Below are positions 25,296-34,646 of a stretch of DNA of 64,000 bases, piece by piece (positions within the stretch are counted from its first letter, which is position 1; the number at the start of each line of letters is the position of its first letter). The notes beneath the pieces are model-generated. The model did not search any database and was not told the DNA's origin. It saw only the letters and a program-made list of their open reading frames with translations. This DNA is from UBA11606 sp965243715 (GTDB taxonomy: Bacteria; Actinomycetota; Acidimicrobiia; Acidimicrobiales; Aldehydirespiratoraceae). A program made the position numbers and the translations under genes. The stretch spans positions 434,001 to 498,000 of the forward strand of contig CBDEVU010000009.1 in NCBI GenBank assembly GCA_965243715.1. Reading direction: 5' to 3'.

Positions 25296-27800
25296 ATGGC
25301 AATCGACCCTAACCGTTTTACCCTCAAGACTACGGAAGCCTTCTCCGTCGCCACCCAGAGCGCACAGTCGGCTGCGCACCCTGAGGTGACGCCCGAGCAC
25401 CTACTGCTCGCCCTAATCGGCCAAACCGAGGGCATCGTCTTGCCGCTGCTTAACCGGGTTGGCGTTGATGTACCGGCCCTACGATCGACGACGGAGGCCA
25501 CTCTCGCCCGGTTTCCCAACGCTTACGGCTCCGAACCGCAGATTTCCCGCGCACTGCGGGAGGTGTTTGAGCGAGCCGACAACGTACGCGAAGACCTTCA
25601 CGATGAGTACCTCTCTACCGAGCATCTACTGCTAGCTCTCGTTGCCCACCTCGATATCGATCGCGAGGCCCTGCTTGCTGCGTTGCGAGACGTGCGAGGC
25701 AGCCACCGCGTCACCAATCAGCAGCCAGAGAATCAGTATCAAGCCTTGGAACGTTTCGGCCGCGACCTCACCGTGGCCGCCCGCGCCGGTGAACTTGATC
25801 CAGTCATCGGACGCGACGACGAGATCCGCCGCGTCATCCGGGTGCTTGCCCGGCGCACCAAAAACAATCCGGTTCTCATCGGGGAGCCGGGGGTGGGCAA
25901 GACGGCCATCGTCGAAGGGTTGGCCGCTCGCATCGTTGAAGGCGACATTCCGGAAAGTCTCAAGAACAAACGGGTGATCAGCCTCGACATGGCCGCCATG
26001 GTCGCGGGAGCGAAATACCGCGGCGAGTTCGAGGAACGCCTGCAGTCGGTACTCAAAGAGATCGAGGACGCGGGTGGTGAGATCATCACCTTCCTCGACG
26101 AGATGCACACCGTGGTTGGTGCGGGCGGGGCCGAAGGGGCGATGGACGCCAGTAATATGCTCAAGCCGATGCTCGCTCGGGGTCGCCTGCGGATGATTGG
26201 GGCGACCACGCTCGACGAGTACCGCAAGTATGTAGAGTCCGACGCCGCCCTTGAACGCCGCTTCCAACCGGTTCTCGTTGAACCGCCCTCGGTTGAGGAC
26301 ACAATCGCGATTTTGCGGGGGCTAAAGGAGCGCTACGAGGTCCACCACGGTGTTCGCATGCAGGACTCGGCGCTCGTAGCTGCCGCGGTGCTAAGCGACC
26401 GCTACCTCACTGGCCGACACCTGCCCGACAAGGCCATCGACTTAATCGACGAGGCCGGAAGTTCGCTGCGCATTGAGATCGACTCCGTACCGACCGAGAT
26501 CGACATTGTTGAGCGGCGTATTCGCCAACTCGAGATCGAAAGGGTGGCGCTGGCCAACGAAAGTGATGCCGCGGCGCGCGAGCGGCTAGCGGACCTCGAT
26601 CGGGAGTTGGCCAACCTCACCGAAGACCTGTCGGGGTTGACCGCGCGTTGGCAAGGGGAACGCGACGCGATTACCACCCTGAGCGAAATCAACGAAGAAC
26701 TCGAGCAGTTGCGAAGCGAGGTCGACCGCGAATTCGATCTCGAAAAAGCGGCCCAGATCCGTTACGGCCGGATTCCTGAGCGGGAGCGAGCGTTCGCCGA
26801 GGCTCGAGAAAGGCTCGACAAGATTCAGGCCGAGGATTCTATGTTAAAAGAAGAGGTCACCGACGAGGACATAGCGGAGGTGGTTAGCCGTTGGACGGGG
26901 GTGCCTGCTACTCGGCTCTTGGAGGCCGAGGTCCAGAAACTGGTACACCTCGAAGAGCATTTGCATGAGCGGGTTATCGGCCAAGACCATGCGGTGTCGG
27001 TAGTCGCCAACGCCATCCGGCGCAGCCGGGCTGGTTTGTCTGATCCGAATCGGCCCATCGGCAGCTTCTTGTTCCTTGGCCCGACAGGCGTCGGCAAGAC
27101 GGAACTAGCGCGATCGCTCGCCGATTTCTTGTTCGACGACGAACGCTCGATGGTGCGCATCGACATGTCGGAGTACCTAGAAAAGCACAGCGTCAGCCGC
27201 CTCATCGGTGCCCCTCCCGGCTATGTCGGCTATGACGAGGGAGGTCAGCTCACCGAAACGGTCCGGCGTCGCCCGTACTCCGTTGTGCTCCTCGACGAGG
27301 TTGAGAAGGCCCACGCTGACGTCTTTAATGTTTTGCTTCAGTTGCTTGACGATGGGCGGCTCACCGATGGACAGGGGCGCACGGTTGATTTCTCGAACGT
27401 GGTGTTGATCATGACCTCGAACCTGACCGGCGAACCGGGTGATTTCTTCCGGCCGGAGTTTGTCAACCGCATTGACGACATCGTCAGATTCCGAGCCCTG
27501 ACCCAGGCGGACCTCGAACACATCGTTGACATTCAACTGCGTTCGCTCAGCCAGCGCATGAGCGAGCGTCGGCTTCACCTCGAGGTTGGACCCGAGGCGA
27601 AACGATTCCTGGCTGAGCAGGGGTTCGATCCGGCCTTTGGCGCTCGACCACTCAAGCGACTCATCCAGCGCGAGATTGGCGACCGGTTGGCCTTGGCCAT
27701 TCTCGAAGGCTCCTATGTCGAAGGCGACACCGTCACTGTCGGGGTGCATACGGCCCCGCCGGAGCGTCCGAGCTTGGTTCTCGGTAGCCTCACACAATAA
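25296..27800 (+). CDS. clpB: ClpB disaggregase
   Basis: 834 residues. N-terminal double Clp repeat (FTLKTTEAFSVATQSAQSAA); AAA1 with Walker A GEPGVGKTAIVEGLA, Walker B ITFLDEMHTVVGAG and ALERRFQPV; a coiled-coil middle domain (about 400-520); AAA2 with GPTGVGKTELARSL and VLLDEVEKAHADVF. It threads aggregates with DnaK/DnaJ. The stretch between IMTSNL and FFRPEFVNRIDD is about 10 residues shorter than in mycobacterial ClpB. The ATG at 25296 follows a TTG codon in frame. Separate HAIR site not seen, so expression probably comes from the dnaK promoter. Confidence 0.96.
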   Translation: MAIDPNRFTLKTTEAFSVATQSAQSAAHPEVTPEHLLLALIGQTEGIVLPLLNRVGVDVPALRSTTEATLARFPNAYGSEPQISRALREVFERADNVREDLHDEYLSTEHLLLALVAHLDIDREALLAALRDVRGSHRVTNQQPENQYQALERFGRDLTVAARAGELDPVIGRDDEIRRVIRVLARRTKNNPVLIGEPGVGKTAIVEGLAARIVEGDIPESLKNKRVISLDMAAMVAGAKYRGEFEERLQSVLKEIEDAGGEIITFLDEMHTVVGAGGAEGAMDASNMLKPMLARGRLRMIGATTLDEYRKYVESDAALERRFQPVLVEPPSVEDTIAILRGLKERYEVHHGVRMQDSALVAAAVLSDRYLTGRHLPDKAIDLIDEAGSSLRIEIDSVPTEIDIVERRIRQLEIERVALANESDAAARERLADLDRELANLTEDLSGLTARWQGERDAITTLSEINEELEQLRSEVDREFDLEKAAQIRYGRIPERERAFAEARERLDKIQAEDSMLKEEVTDEDIAEVVSRWTGVPATRLLEAEVQKLVHLEEHLHERVIGQDHAVSVVANAIRRSRAGLSDPNRPIGSFLFLGPTGVGKTELARSLADFLFDDERSMVRIDMSEYLEKHSVSRLIGAPPGYVGYDEGGQLTETVRRRPYSVVLLDEVEKAHADVFNVLLQLLDDGRLTDGQGRTVDFSNVVLIMTSNLTGEPGDFFRPEFVNRIDDIVRFRALTQADLEHIVDIQLRSLSQRMSERRLHLEVGPEAKRFLAEQGFDPAFGARPLKRLIQREIGDRLALAILEGSYVEGDTVTVGVHTAPPERPSLVLGSLTQ

Positions 27801-27824
27801 GGCAATTCTCGAGAGGAGGGCGTC

Positions 27825-29105
27825 GTGGCTGCGACAATTGTCGTCGGTACCCAGTGGGGTGACGAAGGTAAAGGGAAGTTTACCGATCTCGTCGCCAAGG
27901 AGATGCACATGGTGGTTCGCTACCAAGGCGGCCATAACGCCGGTCATACTCTGGTTGTTGACGGTGAGATCTTCGCCCTCCAACTCGTACCGAGTGGAAT
28001 TCTCTATGAGCACATCACGCCCGTCATCGGTAACGGCGTGGTTGTCGATCCGCGCGTCTTGCTGACCGAGATGGACATGCTTGAAAGCAAAGGCGTTGAC
28101 TGCTCGGCGCTCACGGTTTCGGGCAACGCCCATTTGATCATGCCCTATCACCAGGAACTTGATGCTCTGCACGAACGCCATTTGGGTGACGGCAAACTCG
28201 GGACGACCAAGCGCGGCATAGGACCCGCCTACGCCGACAAGGCCATGCGGGTCGGGTTGCGGGTTCAGGACCTTGAAGACGGCAAGATTTTTCGGAAGAA
28301 GCTCGATGTCGTGCTCGGGCATACGAATCAGGTTTTGACTAAGGTCTTTGATCGCCCGCCCGTCAGCGCCGACGAAATCGCCGCGGAGTACCTCGATGTT
28401 TGTGCGCCTCGGCTTGTGCCTCACATTGGTGATGCGATCACCATGGTTCACCTCGCCCTTGAGCGCGGCCAACACGTGTTGCTCGAAGGTGCGCAGGCCA
28501 CCTTCTTGGATCTTGACCACGGCACTTACCCTTTCGTGACTTCCTCTAACCCAGTCGCGGGCGGCGCCTGCACAGGAGCGGGGGTCGGTCCTCGCCATAT
28601 CGAACGGATAATCGGTGTTGCCAAGGCTTACATCACCCGTGTTGGCTCCGGCCCGTTTCCGACCGAACTCGCCGACGCGACTGGCGACTATTTAGTCGAT
28701 GTCGGGCACGAATACGGCACCAACACAGGGCGTCGCCGCCGTCCGGGATGGTTTGATGCGGTGATGATGCGCCAAGCTGTTCGCGTCAACTCGCTTTCCG
28801 AGGTGGCCCTCACGAAACTTGATGTTTTAGACGGTCTTGATTCGTTGAAGGTGTGCGTGGCGTACGAGATCAACGGCGTGCGCCATGAGGCTTTCCCATA
28901 TCATCAGTCCGAACTTCACCAAGCCATACCTATCTACGAGGAACTCCCGGGTTGGAGCACCGACATCACCGCGGTTACGAAACCCGGCGATCTGCCCGCG
29001 CCAGCCGTGAGTTACATCGAGTTTCTGGAGTCACAGATCGGCGTGCCGATTCGACTCGTGGGCGTCGGTCCTAGTCGTGAGCAGTTCCTCGACCGAGCGG
29101 CCTAG
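27825..29105 (+). CDS. purA: adenylosuccinate synthetase
   Basis: 426 residues; makes adenylosuccinate from IMP, aspartate and GTP. VVGTQWGDEGKGKFTDLVAK (P-loop with catalytic Asp), YQGGHNAGHTLVVDG (catalytic His), GTTKRGIGPAYADKAMR, VLLEGAQATFLDLDHGTYPF and VGPSREQFLD are diagnostic. GTG start with a strong GAGAGGAGG site at 27811-27819. The next gene, purB, performs the following step. Confidence 0.97.
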   Translation: MAATIVVGTQWGDEGKGKFTDLVAKEMHMVVRYQGGHNAGHTLVVDGEIFALQLVPSGILYEHITPVIGNGVVVDPRVLLTEMDMLESKGVDCSALTVSGNAHLIMPYHQELDALHERHLGDGKLGTTKRGIGPAYADKAMRVGLRVQDLEDGKIFRKKLDVVLGHTNQVLTKVFDRPPVSADEIAAEYLDVCAPRLVPHIGDAITMVHLALERGQHVLLEGAQATFLDLDHGTYPFVTSSNPVAGGACTGAGVGPRHIERIIGVAKAYITRVGSGPFPTELADATGDYLVDVGHEYGTNTGRRRRPGWFDAVMMRQAVRVNSLSEVALTKLDVLDGLDSLKVCVAYEINGVRHEAFPYHQSELHQAIPIYEELPGWSTDITAVTKPGDLPAPAVSYIEFLESQIGVPIRLVGVGPSREQFLDRAA

Positions 29106-29109
29106 CGCT

Positions 29110-30534
29110 ATGCCAGCGACCCCGATCCCGAATGTGATTTCATCTCGGTATGCCAGCGCGGCGATGAATCAGATTTGGTCTCCGGAAGCAAAGATCGTGC
29201 TCGAACGACGCTTGTGGCTTACCGTCCTGCAGGTCCAGATCGATCTCGGGCTCGACGTGGCCGAGTCCGTGGTGAGCGACTATGAGCAAGTGGTCGACAC
29301 GGTAGACCTTGAGTCGATCGCCGCCCGTGAAGCCATCACTCGCCACGATGTCAAGGCCCGAATCGACGAGTTCTGTTCTTTGGCGGGCCACGAACACATC
29401 CACCGCGGCATGACTTCTCGTGACCTCACTGAGAATGTCGAACAGCTACAGATCAAACAAGCGCTCGAACTTGTCCGCGACCGCCTCGTGGCGGTTCTCG
29501 CCCGCTTGGTCACTCTCGCCGAGCGACACGCAGGCCTAGTAATGGTCGCCCGCACCCATAATGTGGCGGCCCAGGTAACTACCTTCGGCAAACGGTTTGC
29601 TGATGGGGCCGAAGAGACCATGATCGGCTTGGAGCGGATCGAGGAACTTCTGGCCCGGTATCCGCTACGAGGACTAAAAGGACCGGTAGGAACACGCCTA
29701 GATCAACTCGATTTGCTGGGCGATGCCGCCAAGGTAGATCGCCTAGAGCAAGCCGTCGCGCGACATCTGGGATTTAGCCGGGTGCTCGATTCGGTTGGGC
29801 AGATTTACCCTCGGTCACTTGATTTCGATGTGGTTTCGGCGCTGGTGCAGGCCGTTTCGGCCCCCGCGAGCGTAGCGACCACCATAAGGCTGATGGCTGG
29901 CCACGAACTGGCCACCGAAGGCTTCCGGACGGGTCAGGTTGGTTCGTCGGCGATGCCCCACAAGATGAACGCACGCAGCGCCGAACGAGTAGGTGGCCTG
30001 CGGTTGGTTCTTGACGGTCACCTAGCTATGGCCGCCGGCTTAGCGGGCCGCCAATGGAACGAAGGTGACGTGAGTTGTTCTGTTGTTCGTCGGGTGATGC
30101 TACCCGATGCCTTCTTTGCAGCCGAAGGCCTCCTGCAAACCGCGATGAGCGTGTTCGAGGAGTTGGCGGTATTTCCGGCCGTTGTTGAGGCTGAATTGCG
30201 TCGCGATCTGCCCTTCCTAGCCACGACTCGCATGTTGACGGCCGCGGTTGAAGCCGGTCTTGGTCGTGAAGAAGCCCACGAGTTGATCAAAGAACATGCG
30301 GTGAAGGCCGCGCTTGCCCGCCGCTCGGGCGAAGCAGCATTATCGGTTGTCGATCGACTCGATAAAGACCCGCGGGTACCACTAGATGCGGCCACTATCG
30401 ACGGGTTGCTCGCTCGACCCGAGGAGTTTACGGGAACCGCAGTGGATCAGGTCCGGCGGATTGTCGAGCGAGCAAACACGGTGCTAGCGGCATACCCCGA
30501 CGCGGCGGCGACGGAGGCCGACGTAAGGGTTTAG
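29110..30534 (+). CDS. purB: adenylosuccinate lyase
   Basis: 474 residues. Splits adenylosuccinate to AMP and fumarate, and SAICAR to AICAR in purine synthesis. N-terminal SRYASAAMNQIWSPEAKIVL, RGMTSRDLTENVEQLQ (catalytic His region RTHNVAAQVTTFGKRF), and the fumarase-superfamily signature VGSSAMPHKMNARSAERVGG with its flexible Ser loop. I use ATG 29110, four bases after the purA stop; the earlier in-frame start lies inside purA. Confidence 0.96.
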   Translation: MPATPIPNVISSRYASAAMNQIWSPEAKIVLERRLWLTVLQVQIDLGLDVAESVVSDYEQVVDTVDLESIAAREAITRHDVKARIDEFCSLAGHEHIHRGMTSRDLTENVEQLQIKQALELVRDRLVAVLARLVTLAERHAGLVMVARTHNVAAQVTTFGKRFADGAEETMIGLERIEELLARYPLRGLKGPVGTRLDQLDLLGDAAKVDRLEQAVARHLGFSRVLDSVGQIYPRSLDFDVVSALVQAVSAPASVATTIRLMAGHELATEGFRTGQVGSSAMPHKMNARSAERVGGLRLVLDGHLAMAAGLAGRQWNEGDVSCSVVRRVMLPDAFFAAEGLLQTAMSVFEELAVFPAVVEAELRRDLPFLATTRMLTAAVEAGLGREEAHELIKEHAVKAALARRSGEAALSVVDRLDKDPRVPLDAATIDGLLARPEEFTGTAVDQVRRIVERANTVLAAYPDAAATEADVRV

Positions 30535-30540
30535 GAAGGT

Positions 30541-30945
30541 TTAGTCGCGTCCGATGTCTGCGCGCTTTAAGAGTGCGATAGGCACTCCTATTTCGCGCCA
30601 AGCGGCGTAGCTGATTCCTTTGCGCTCACTGTAGGCCTTGGCTGATCCGGCGAAGTCGTCCTCTAGCGCGGTCAGGTCGACCGTGGTCTCAGCCGCGGCA
30701 ACCGCTTCGGTGAGATCGATGCGCTCCTGCACCATGTGCAATCGGGACATCTGGCTAGCGGACGCGATGGTGTCATCAATCTCCGCTAGGCGGTTTTGTA
30801 TCGACTCGATAGACCGCCTGCGACCCCGTTTGGGCCTGTGGGTGTCGAGAGCTTCGAGGTAGGCGCGCACAGCACGGCCTTGCGACCGGCCTTCAACTAA
30901 TGCTGCCTTGTGATCATCGGTCATTGGTTGGGAACGAGTGGCCAT
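30541..30945 (-). CDS. conserved hypothetical protein (134 aa, helical)
   Basis: No domain I can name. Highly charged and largely helical: N-terminus MTDDHKAALVEGRSQGRAVR, a basic patch HRPKRGRRRS at about 36-45, and a predicted coiled coil (RLAEIDDTIASASQMSRLHM). The C-terminus AKAYSERKGISYAAWREIGV resembles the helix arrangement of small DNA-associated actinobacterial proteins, but that is inference. Monocistronic on the minus strand, convergent with purB six bases away and divergent from the malic enzyme gene. Confidence 0.65.
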   Translation of the reverse strand: MATRSQPMTDDHKAALVEGRSQGRAVRAYLEALDTHRPKRGRRRSIESIQNRLAEIDDTIASASQMSRLHMVQERIDLTEAVAAAETTVDLTALEDDFAGSAKAYSERKGISYAAWREIGVPIALLKRADIGRD

Positions 30946-31013
30946 AACTCGAATAGTAGCAGCATTCTTGGGGTAAGGGGTGAGGAAACAATATTCGGGT
31001 AATGTTTTGGCCT

Positions 31014-32417
31014 ATGACGACCGCGCCGACTGCCGCCTATTCGATCTCGATGAAGATCATTCTCGACAACTTTCCCGGCACCTTAGGAAGGTTCGCGATA
31101 GCGGTGGGAGAAGCGGGGGGCAACATCGCGGGAGCTACCGGCTTCGTAGCAAAAGGGCCTTCGGTGTCGCGGCTTATCGACGTTCATTGCCGCGACGAGG
31201 AGCATGGTCGGCGCATCGTCAGCGCAATCAATGACCTAGTAGGTGTCACCGTCCTAGACTGGTGGGACCGCGTCTATCGCCTGCACGAGGGTGGCAAAAT
31301 CGAGGTCCTGTCGCTTTGTTCGGTGAGCGACGCCCACGATTTGGCGATGGCGTATACCCCTGGCGTAGCTCGCGTGTGTATGAGTATCCACGCTGATCCG
31401 ACCCTCGCCCACGAGTACACGATCAAGAAAAATACCGTGGCTATTGTCACCGACGGCACCGCCGTGTTAGGGCTCGGCGACATTGGTCCTGAAGCCGCCA
31501 TGCCGGTCATGGAGGGCAAGGCTTTGCTCTTCAAGGAATTCGCGGGCGTTGACGCTTTCCCGATCTGTTTGGACACCACCGATCCCGAGGAGATCATCGC
31601 GACTGTCCAGCGGATCGCCCCGACGTTCGGCGGGATCAACCTTGAAGATATTGCCGCGCCAGCATGTTTCGAGATCGAAACTCGGCTGAAGAAAAGCCTC
31701 GATATTCCCGTTTTTCACGATGATCAGCATGGCACCGCCGTGGTTGTTCTAGCTGGGCTAATGAACGCTCTCAAACTGGTGGGGAAGTCCTTCGCCGATT
31801 CGTCCATTGTCATCTCTGGCATCGGCGCGGCGGGTGTCGCCATTGGTAAGATCTTGAACGATGCGGGGGCGGGCCAGATCATTGGCGTCGACCGAAGCGG
31901 GGCGATTTACGCTGGTCGCGAGGGTCTCAATCCTAGTAAGGCATGGTTCGCGGACCACACTAACCCGAACCGCTCAGTTGGCCTGCTTAGCGATGTCCTC
32001 AAGGGAGCCGACATATTTGTCGGAGTGTCGGCCCCGAATCTCATTGACGCCAACGACATCCGAAAAATGGCTAAAGACCCGATCGTGTTCGCCATGGCTA
32101 ACCCCGATCCCGAGATTCGTCCCGAGGTCGCCGACGGGCTCGCCGCGGTCATGGCCACCGGTCGTAGTGACTTCCCTAATCAGATCAATAACGTCTTGGC
32201 TTTTCCCGGTATCTTCCGAGGGGCGTTCGACGTTGGCGCGCACTCGATCACCGAAAGCATGAAGGTGGCCGCCGCCCGAGCGATCTCGGAGTGTATCGAA
32301 GCGACCGACCTTGCTCCGAATTACGTCGTTCCGTCGGTATTTGATAAGACGGTTGCTCCAGCGGTCGCCTCGGCCGTTGCTAAAGCGGCGGTTTGCGACG
32401 GCGTCATACGGTCCTAA
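31014..32417 (+). CDS. NAD(P)-dependent malic enzyme with N-terminal ACT domain
   Basis: 467 residues; oxidatively decarboxylates malate to pyruvate. Residues about 5-90 form an ACT-like regulatory domain (SMKIILDNFPGTLGRFAIAV), suggesting allosteric control by a small metabolite. The catalytic part has YTPGVARVC, GDIGPEAAMPVMEGKALLFK, NLEDIAAPACFEIE, PVFHDDQHGTAVVVLAG (metal-binding Asp) and the Rossmann loop VISGIGAAGVAIGK. Start is uncertain between ATG 31014 and ATG 31002; neither has a strong ribosome-binding site. Confidence 0.92.
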   Translation: MTTAPTAAYSISMKIILDNFPGTLGRFAIAVGEAGGNIAGATGFVAKGPSVSRLIDVHCRDEEHGRRIVSAINDLVGVTVLDWWDRVYRLHEGGKIEVLSLCSVSDAHDLAMAYTPGVARVCMSIHADPTLAHEYTIKKNTVAIVTDGTAVLGLGDIGPEAAMPVMEGKALLFKEFAGVDAFPICLDTTDPEEIIATVQRIAPTFGGINLEDIAAPACFEIETRLKKSLDIPVFHDDQHGTAVVVLAGLMNALKLVGKSFADSSIVISGIGAAGVAIGKILNDAGAGQIIGVDRSGAIYAGREGLNPSKAWFADHTNPNRSVGLLSDVLKGADIFVGVSAPNLIDANDIRKMAKDPIVFAMANPDPEIRPEVADGLAAVMATGRSDFPNQINNVLAFPGIFRGAFDVGAHSITESMKVAAARAISECIEATDLAPNYVVPSVFDKTVAPAVASAVAKAAVCDGVIRS

Positions 32418-32504
32418 ACCAGCGAGCGACGTAGGGTCGCGAGCGATGACGGTCGGGTGAACGAGGCGGTAATCCGCTATAACCAACGGCGAAAACCCCA
32501 TCCC

Positions 32505-32530
32505 AGTGTCTCGACCGGAGCCGAGACACT
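32505..32530. terminator. hairpin, probable bidirectional terminator
   Basis: Perfect 9-bp inverted repeat AGTGTCTCG / CGAGACACT around an 8-base loop (ACCGGAGC), between the malic enzyme gene on the plus strand and the tRNA block on the minus strand. There is no U-run, which is common for actinobacterial terminators. Position, 90 bases after the stop, supports the call. Confidence 0.6.
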
Positions 32531-32542
32531 GAAACGAGGTGG

Positions 32543-32615
32543 TGGTCGGGACCGGCGTCGATCCGGTGACCTACCGCTTTTCAGGCGGCCGCTCTGCCAA
32601 CTGAGCTACCCGACC
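32543..32615 (-). tRNA. tRNA-Phe (GAA)
   Basis: Minus-strand cloverleaf: acceptor GGTCGGG/CCCGACC, D-arm GCTCAGTTGGCAGAGC, anticodon stem GCCGC/GCGGT with loop CTGAAAA (anticodon GAA). Discriminator A; the three bases after it read CCA (32540-32542), so CCA is encoded. Confidence 0.95.
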
Positions 32616-32645
32616 CCTGGGAGCAACTCACCGGGAGTTGCTTAG

Positions 32646-32720
32646 CGGTCCTGACGGGATTTGAACCCGCGGCCTCCACCTTGACAGGGTGGCGATCACT
32701 CCAAACTGATCTACAGGACC
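32646..32720 (-). tRNA. tRNA-Asp (GTC)
   Basis: Minus-strand cloverleaf: acceptor GGTCCTG/CAGGACC, discriminator G, anticodon stem CCACC/GGTGG with loop CTGTCAA (anticodon GTC), T-loop GGGTTCAAATCCC. CCA not encoded. Second of three minus-strand tRNA genes. Confidence 0.95.
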
Positions 32721-32793
32721 ACTCGATCGGCAAGCCGAGCGAAGTACAAACGGTAGGGCCGCGTTGTCGCGATAACAACCCGGCTACCTATCG

Positions 32794-32866
32794 TACCCCA
32801 TACGGGATTCGAACCCGTGTTACCGGCGTGAAAGGCCGGCGTCCTAGGCCGCTGGACGAATGGGGC
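32794..32866 (-). tRNA. tRNA-Glu (TTC)
   Basis: Minus-strand cloverleaf: acceptor GCCCCAT/ATGGGGT with a G-T first pair, discriminator A, anticodon stem CCGGC/GCCGG with loop CTTTCAC (anticodon TTC), T-loop GGGTTCGAATCCC. First of the Glu-Asp-Phe tRNA block in transcription order. Confidence 0.95.
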
Positions 32867-32926
32867 AACGGTCGGCGAACCGACCGAAGATGAAGTCTAG
32901 AGGGTGCAAGTCACTACCGGCGCGAG

Positions 32927-33415
32927 CTATTCATCGAACCCGTTCATTGCTGCATCTACAAGTTGTTCGAGGAGCCAACCCAGCCATTCGTACAAGGCCA
33001 TGATCGGCATCCGTTCATCGTCTTGGGCGAGGTCGGCGAGGGTCGTGGGGCCGATAACGTCGAGATCGAGCCGGTCCCCTAGGACCAAGCGCAAGGCGTT
33101 GAGACTCTGCATCCACGCGGTGATTCCTGATTCATCGAGCGTGGTGCCGCCGATTCCTTCTTCCACGGTCTCTATTGCTTCGAGTCGCGACCGGAGGAGG
33201 TCGTTGTCTACCATCTCTCGGTAGGCCGCTTCGTCGTCGGCGTTGTCGGGACGGGCAGGCGGTTGGAGACGCCGCAGGCCGGGGTCTCGCTCGCCCATAA
33301 CAAGCTCTCGAAGTTGCGGCAAAACATGGGCCAGCATGTCTTGTTCTTCTTCGGGTAGGTTGATGACGACCATGTCGTTCTTCCATAGGAAACGGCGTTG
33401 GAAGATAGGGGCCAC
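32927..33415 (-). CDS. DUF2017 family protein
   Basis: 162 residues from GTG 33415, three bases after the clpS stop; an upstream in-frame GTG at 33445 would overlap clpS. Contains the family-like core LPEEEQDMLAHVLPQLRELV, a mid-region DDEAAYREMVDNDLLRSRLE and a C-terminal LYEWLGWLLEQLVDAAM. DUF2017 genes are commonly found next to clpS in Actinobacteria, so a role with ClpS/ClpAP-type proteolysis is possible; function is not known. Confidence 0.8.
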   Translation of the reverse strand: MAPIFQRRFLWKNDMVVINLPEEEQDMLAHVLPQLRELVMGERDPGLRRLQPPARPDNADDEAAYREMVDNDLLRSRLEAIETVEEGIGGTTLDESGITAWMQSLNALRLVLGDRLDLDVIGPTTLADLAQDDERMPIMALYEWLGWLLEQLVDAAMNGFDE

Positions 33416-33417
33416 TG

Positions 33418-33705
33418 CTATTCGTCTCGTTCTAGAGTCGCCCACAGGCCGTGCTCGTGAAGACGGAAAACATCAAGTTCGGCTTTCTCACGGTTACCCG
33501 ACGACACGATCGCTCGGCCCTCTACGTGTACTTGCATCATTAAGCGATGGGCCTTTTTCTTGGAGAAGCCGAACAACTTACGAAAGACGAAACTCACATA
33601 CGACATCAAGTTGATGGGGTCGTCCCAGACAATGACCTTCCATGGTCGGTCGTTGGCTAGGCGGTTTTCAGTTTCGGGGTCGGTAGTAGCGAGCGGCTGA
33701 GTCAC
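33418..33705 (-). CDS. clpS: ATP-dependent Clp protease adaptor ClpS
   Basis: 95 residues. The ClpS core is clear: PWKVIVWDDPINLMSYVSFV (substrate-binding Asp and loop), FRKLFGFSKKKAHRLMMQVH and EGRAIVSSGNREKAELDVFR. ClpS hands N-degron proteins to the Clp protease. GTG start at 33705 overlaps the ctaA stop (GTGA); the longer open frame upstream lies inside ctaA. Followed directly by DUF2017. Confidence 0.94.
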   Translation of the reverse strand: MTQPLATTDPETENRLANDRPWKVIVWDDPINLMSYVSFVFRKLFGFSKKKAHRLMMQVHVEGRAIVSSGNREKAELDVFRLHEHGLWATLERDE

Positions 33706-34610
33706 GATGCCCCCCGCGCCACAAGATCGAGCCGCACGATGGTGATCCACGTAAGGGAGGCTAGGGTGATGTGGACCGCGACTAGTTGCACTGGCACCCC
33801 GGCAAAGTACTGCCAGTAGCCAATCGCACCTTGGAGTAGCAACAGGGCGGCCACAATCTGGGCCAGACGCACGATGTGAGGCCTGCCCTTTGCGCATAGC
33901 ATTACCGCGACGATCCCCAGCAGGAGTCCGATCGCGATGAGGCTGTGAACTCGGGTGACCTCGCGCACGAGGAAACCGAGACGCTCGGCGACTTCGGCCT
34001 GGTCGCTGCCGGAGTGGGGTCCCGAGCCGGTGACGATCGTGCCGCTCACGAGGAGAACGCCGCCCCAGCCCATAACTACCGGGGTCCCGCGACTCAAGCC
34101 GCGACGTCCGCGGGGGGTTGGTTCGTTACGTTGTGCCTCGTGGACGAGCACCGTTGCGTTCCATAGCAACACCATAGAGACAAGGAAGTGGCCCATCGTG
34201 AAGCGCGGGTCGAGGTTGGTCTTGACTAGGAGAGCACCGAGCAGAACCTGAGCGAGAACTCCCGCGACTAGACCCCATGACCAACGCTCAAGGTCACGGC
34301 GTCGAGGTTGGAGTCGACGAGAACCTAGCACCGCCACGATCACCGCGACGGCGACAACTCCAGTGAAGAGTCGGTTCACGAACTCGATAAGGGCGTGGTA
34401 CTCGACACTGGCGACGAACTGATTTTCTTCACAGTTCGGCCAGTCCGAACAGCCCAAGCCCGACCCGGTGAGTCGTACCGCCGCTCCACTCACCACGATA
34501 AGCGCCAACGACCACAGCGCCGCCCTGGTCATTTGCACGTAACGCTTCGCTGATACCACACGCGAGAACACGATGACCGAGGTTAGGGGGCCAGTTAGCC
34601 GATAGCGCAT
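33702..34610 (-). CDS. ctaA: heme A synthase (COX15/CtaA family)
   Basis: 302-residue membrane protein with about 8 helices in two four-helix halves. Converts heme O to heme A for cytochrome oxidase. Heme-ligand histidines in YHALIEFVNRLF and RFTMGHFLVSM of the first half, and REVTRVHSLIAIGLL and VAVHITLASLTW of the second; GSGLGCSDWPNC is the conserved extracellular Cys loop, and GTIVTGSGPHSGS the matching loop. ATG 34610 chosen; divergent from ctaB, which makes its substrate. Confidence 0.93.
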   Translation of the reverse strand: MRYRLTGPLTSVIVFSRVVSAKRYVQMTRAALWSLALIVVSGAAVRLTGSGLGCSDWPNCEENQFVASVEYHALIEFVNRLFTGVVAVAVIVAVLGSRRLQPRRRDLERWSWGLVAGVLAQVLLGALLVKTNLDPRFTMGHFLVSMVLLWNATVLVHEAQRNEPTPRGRRGLSRGTPVVMGWGGVLLVSGTIVTGSGPHSGSDQAEVAERLGFLVREVTRVHSLIAIGLLLGIVAVMLCAKGRPHIVRLAQIVAALLLLQGAIGYWQYFAGVPVQLVAVHITLASLTWITIVRLDLVARGAS

Positions 34611-34646
34611 TGTCCGTAATAGCACGGTCGGTAATAGCCTAGCGAG

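Noticed and set aside
27177..28598. Long minus-strand open frame (473 codons) across the end of clpB and the start of purA
   Set aside because: It is the mirror of two strongly supported genes, has no recognisable domains, and is biased in composition as expected of an antisense frame in GC-rich DNA.
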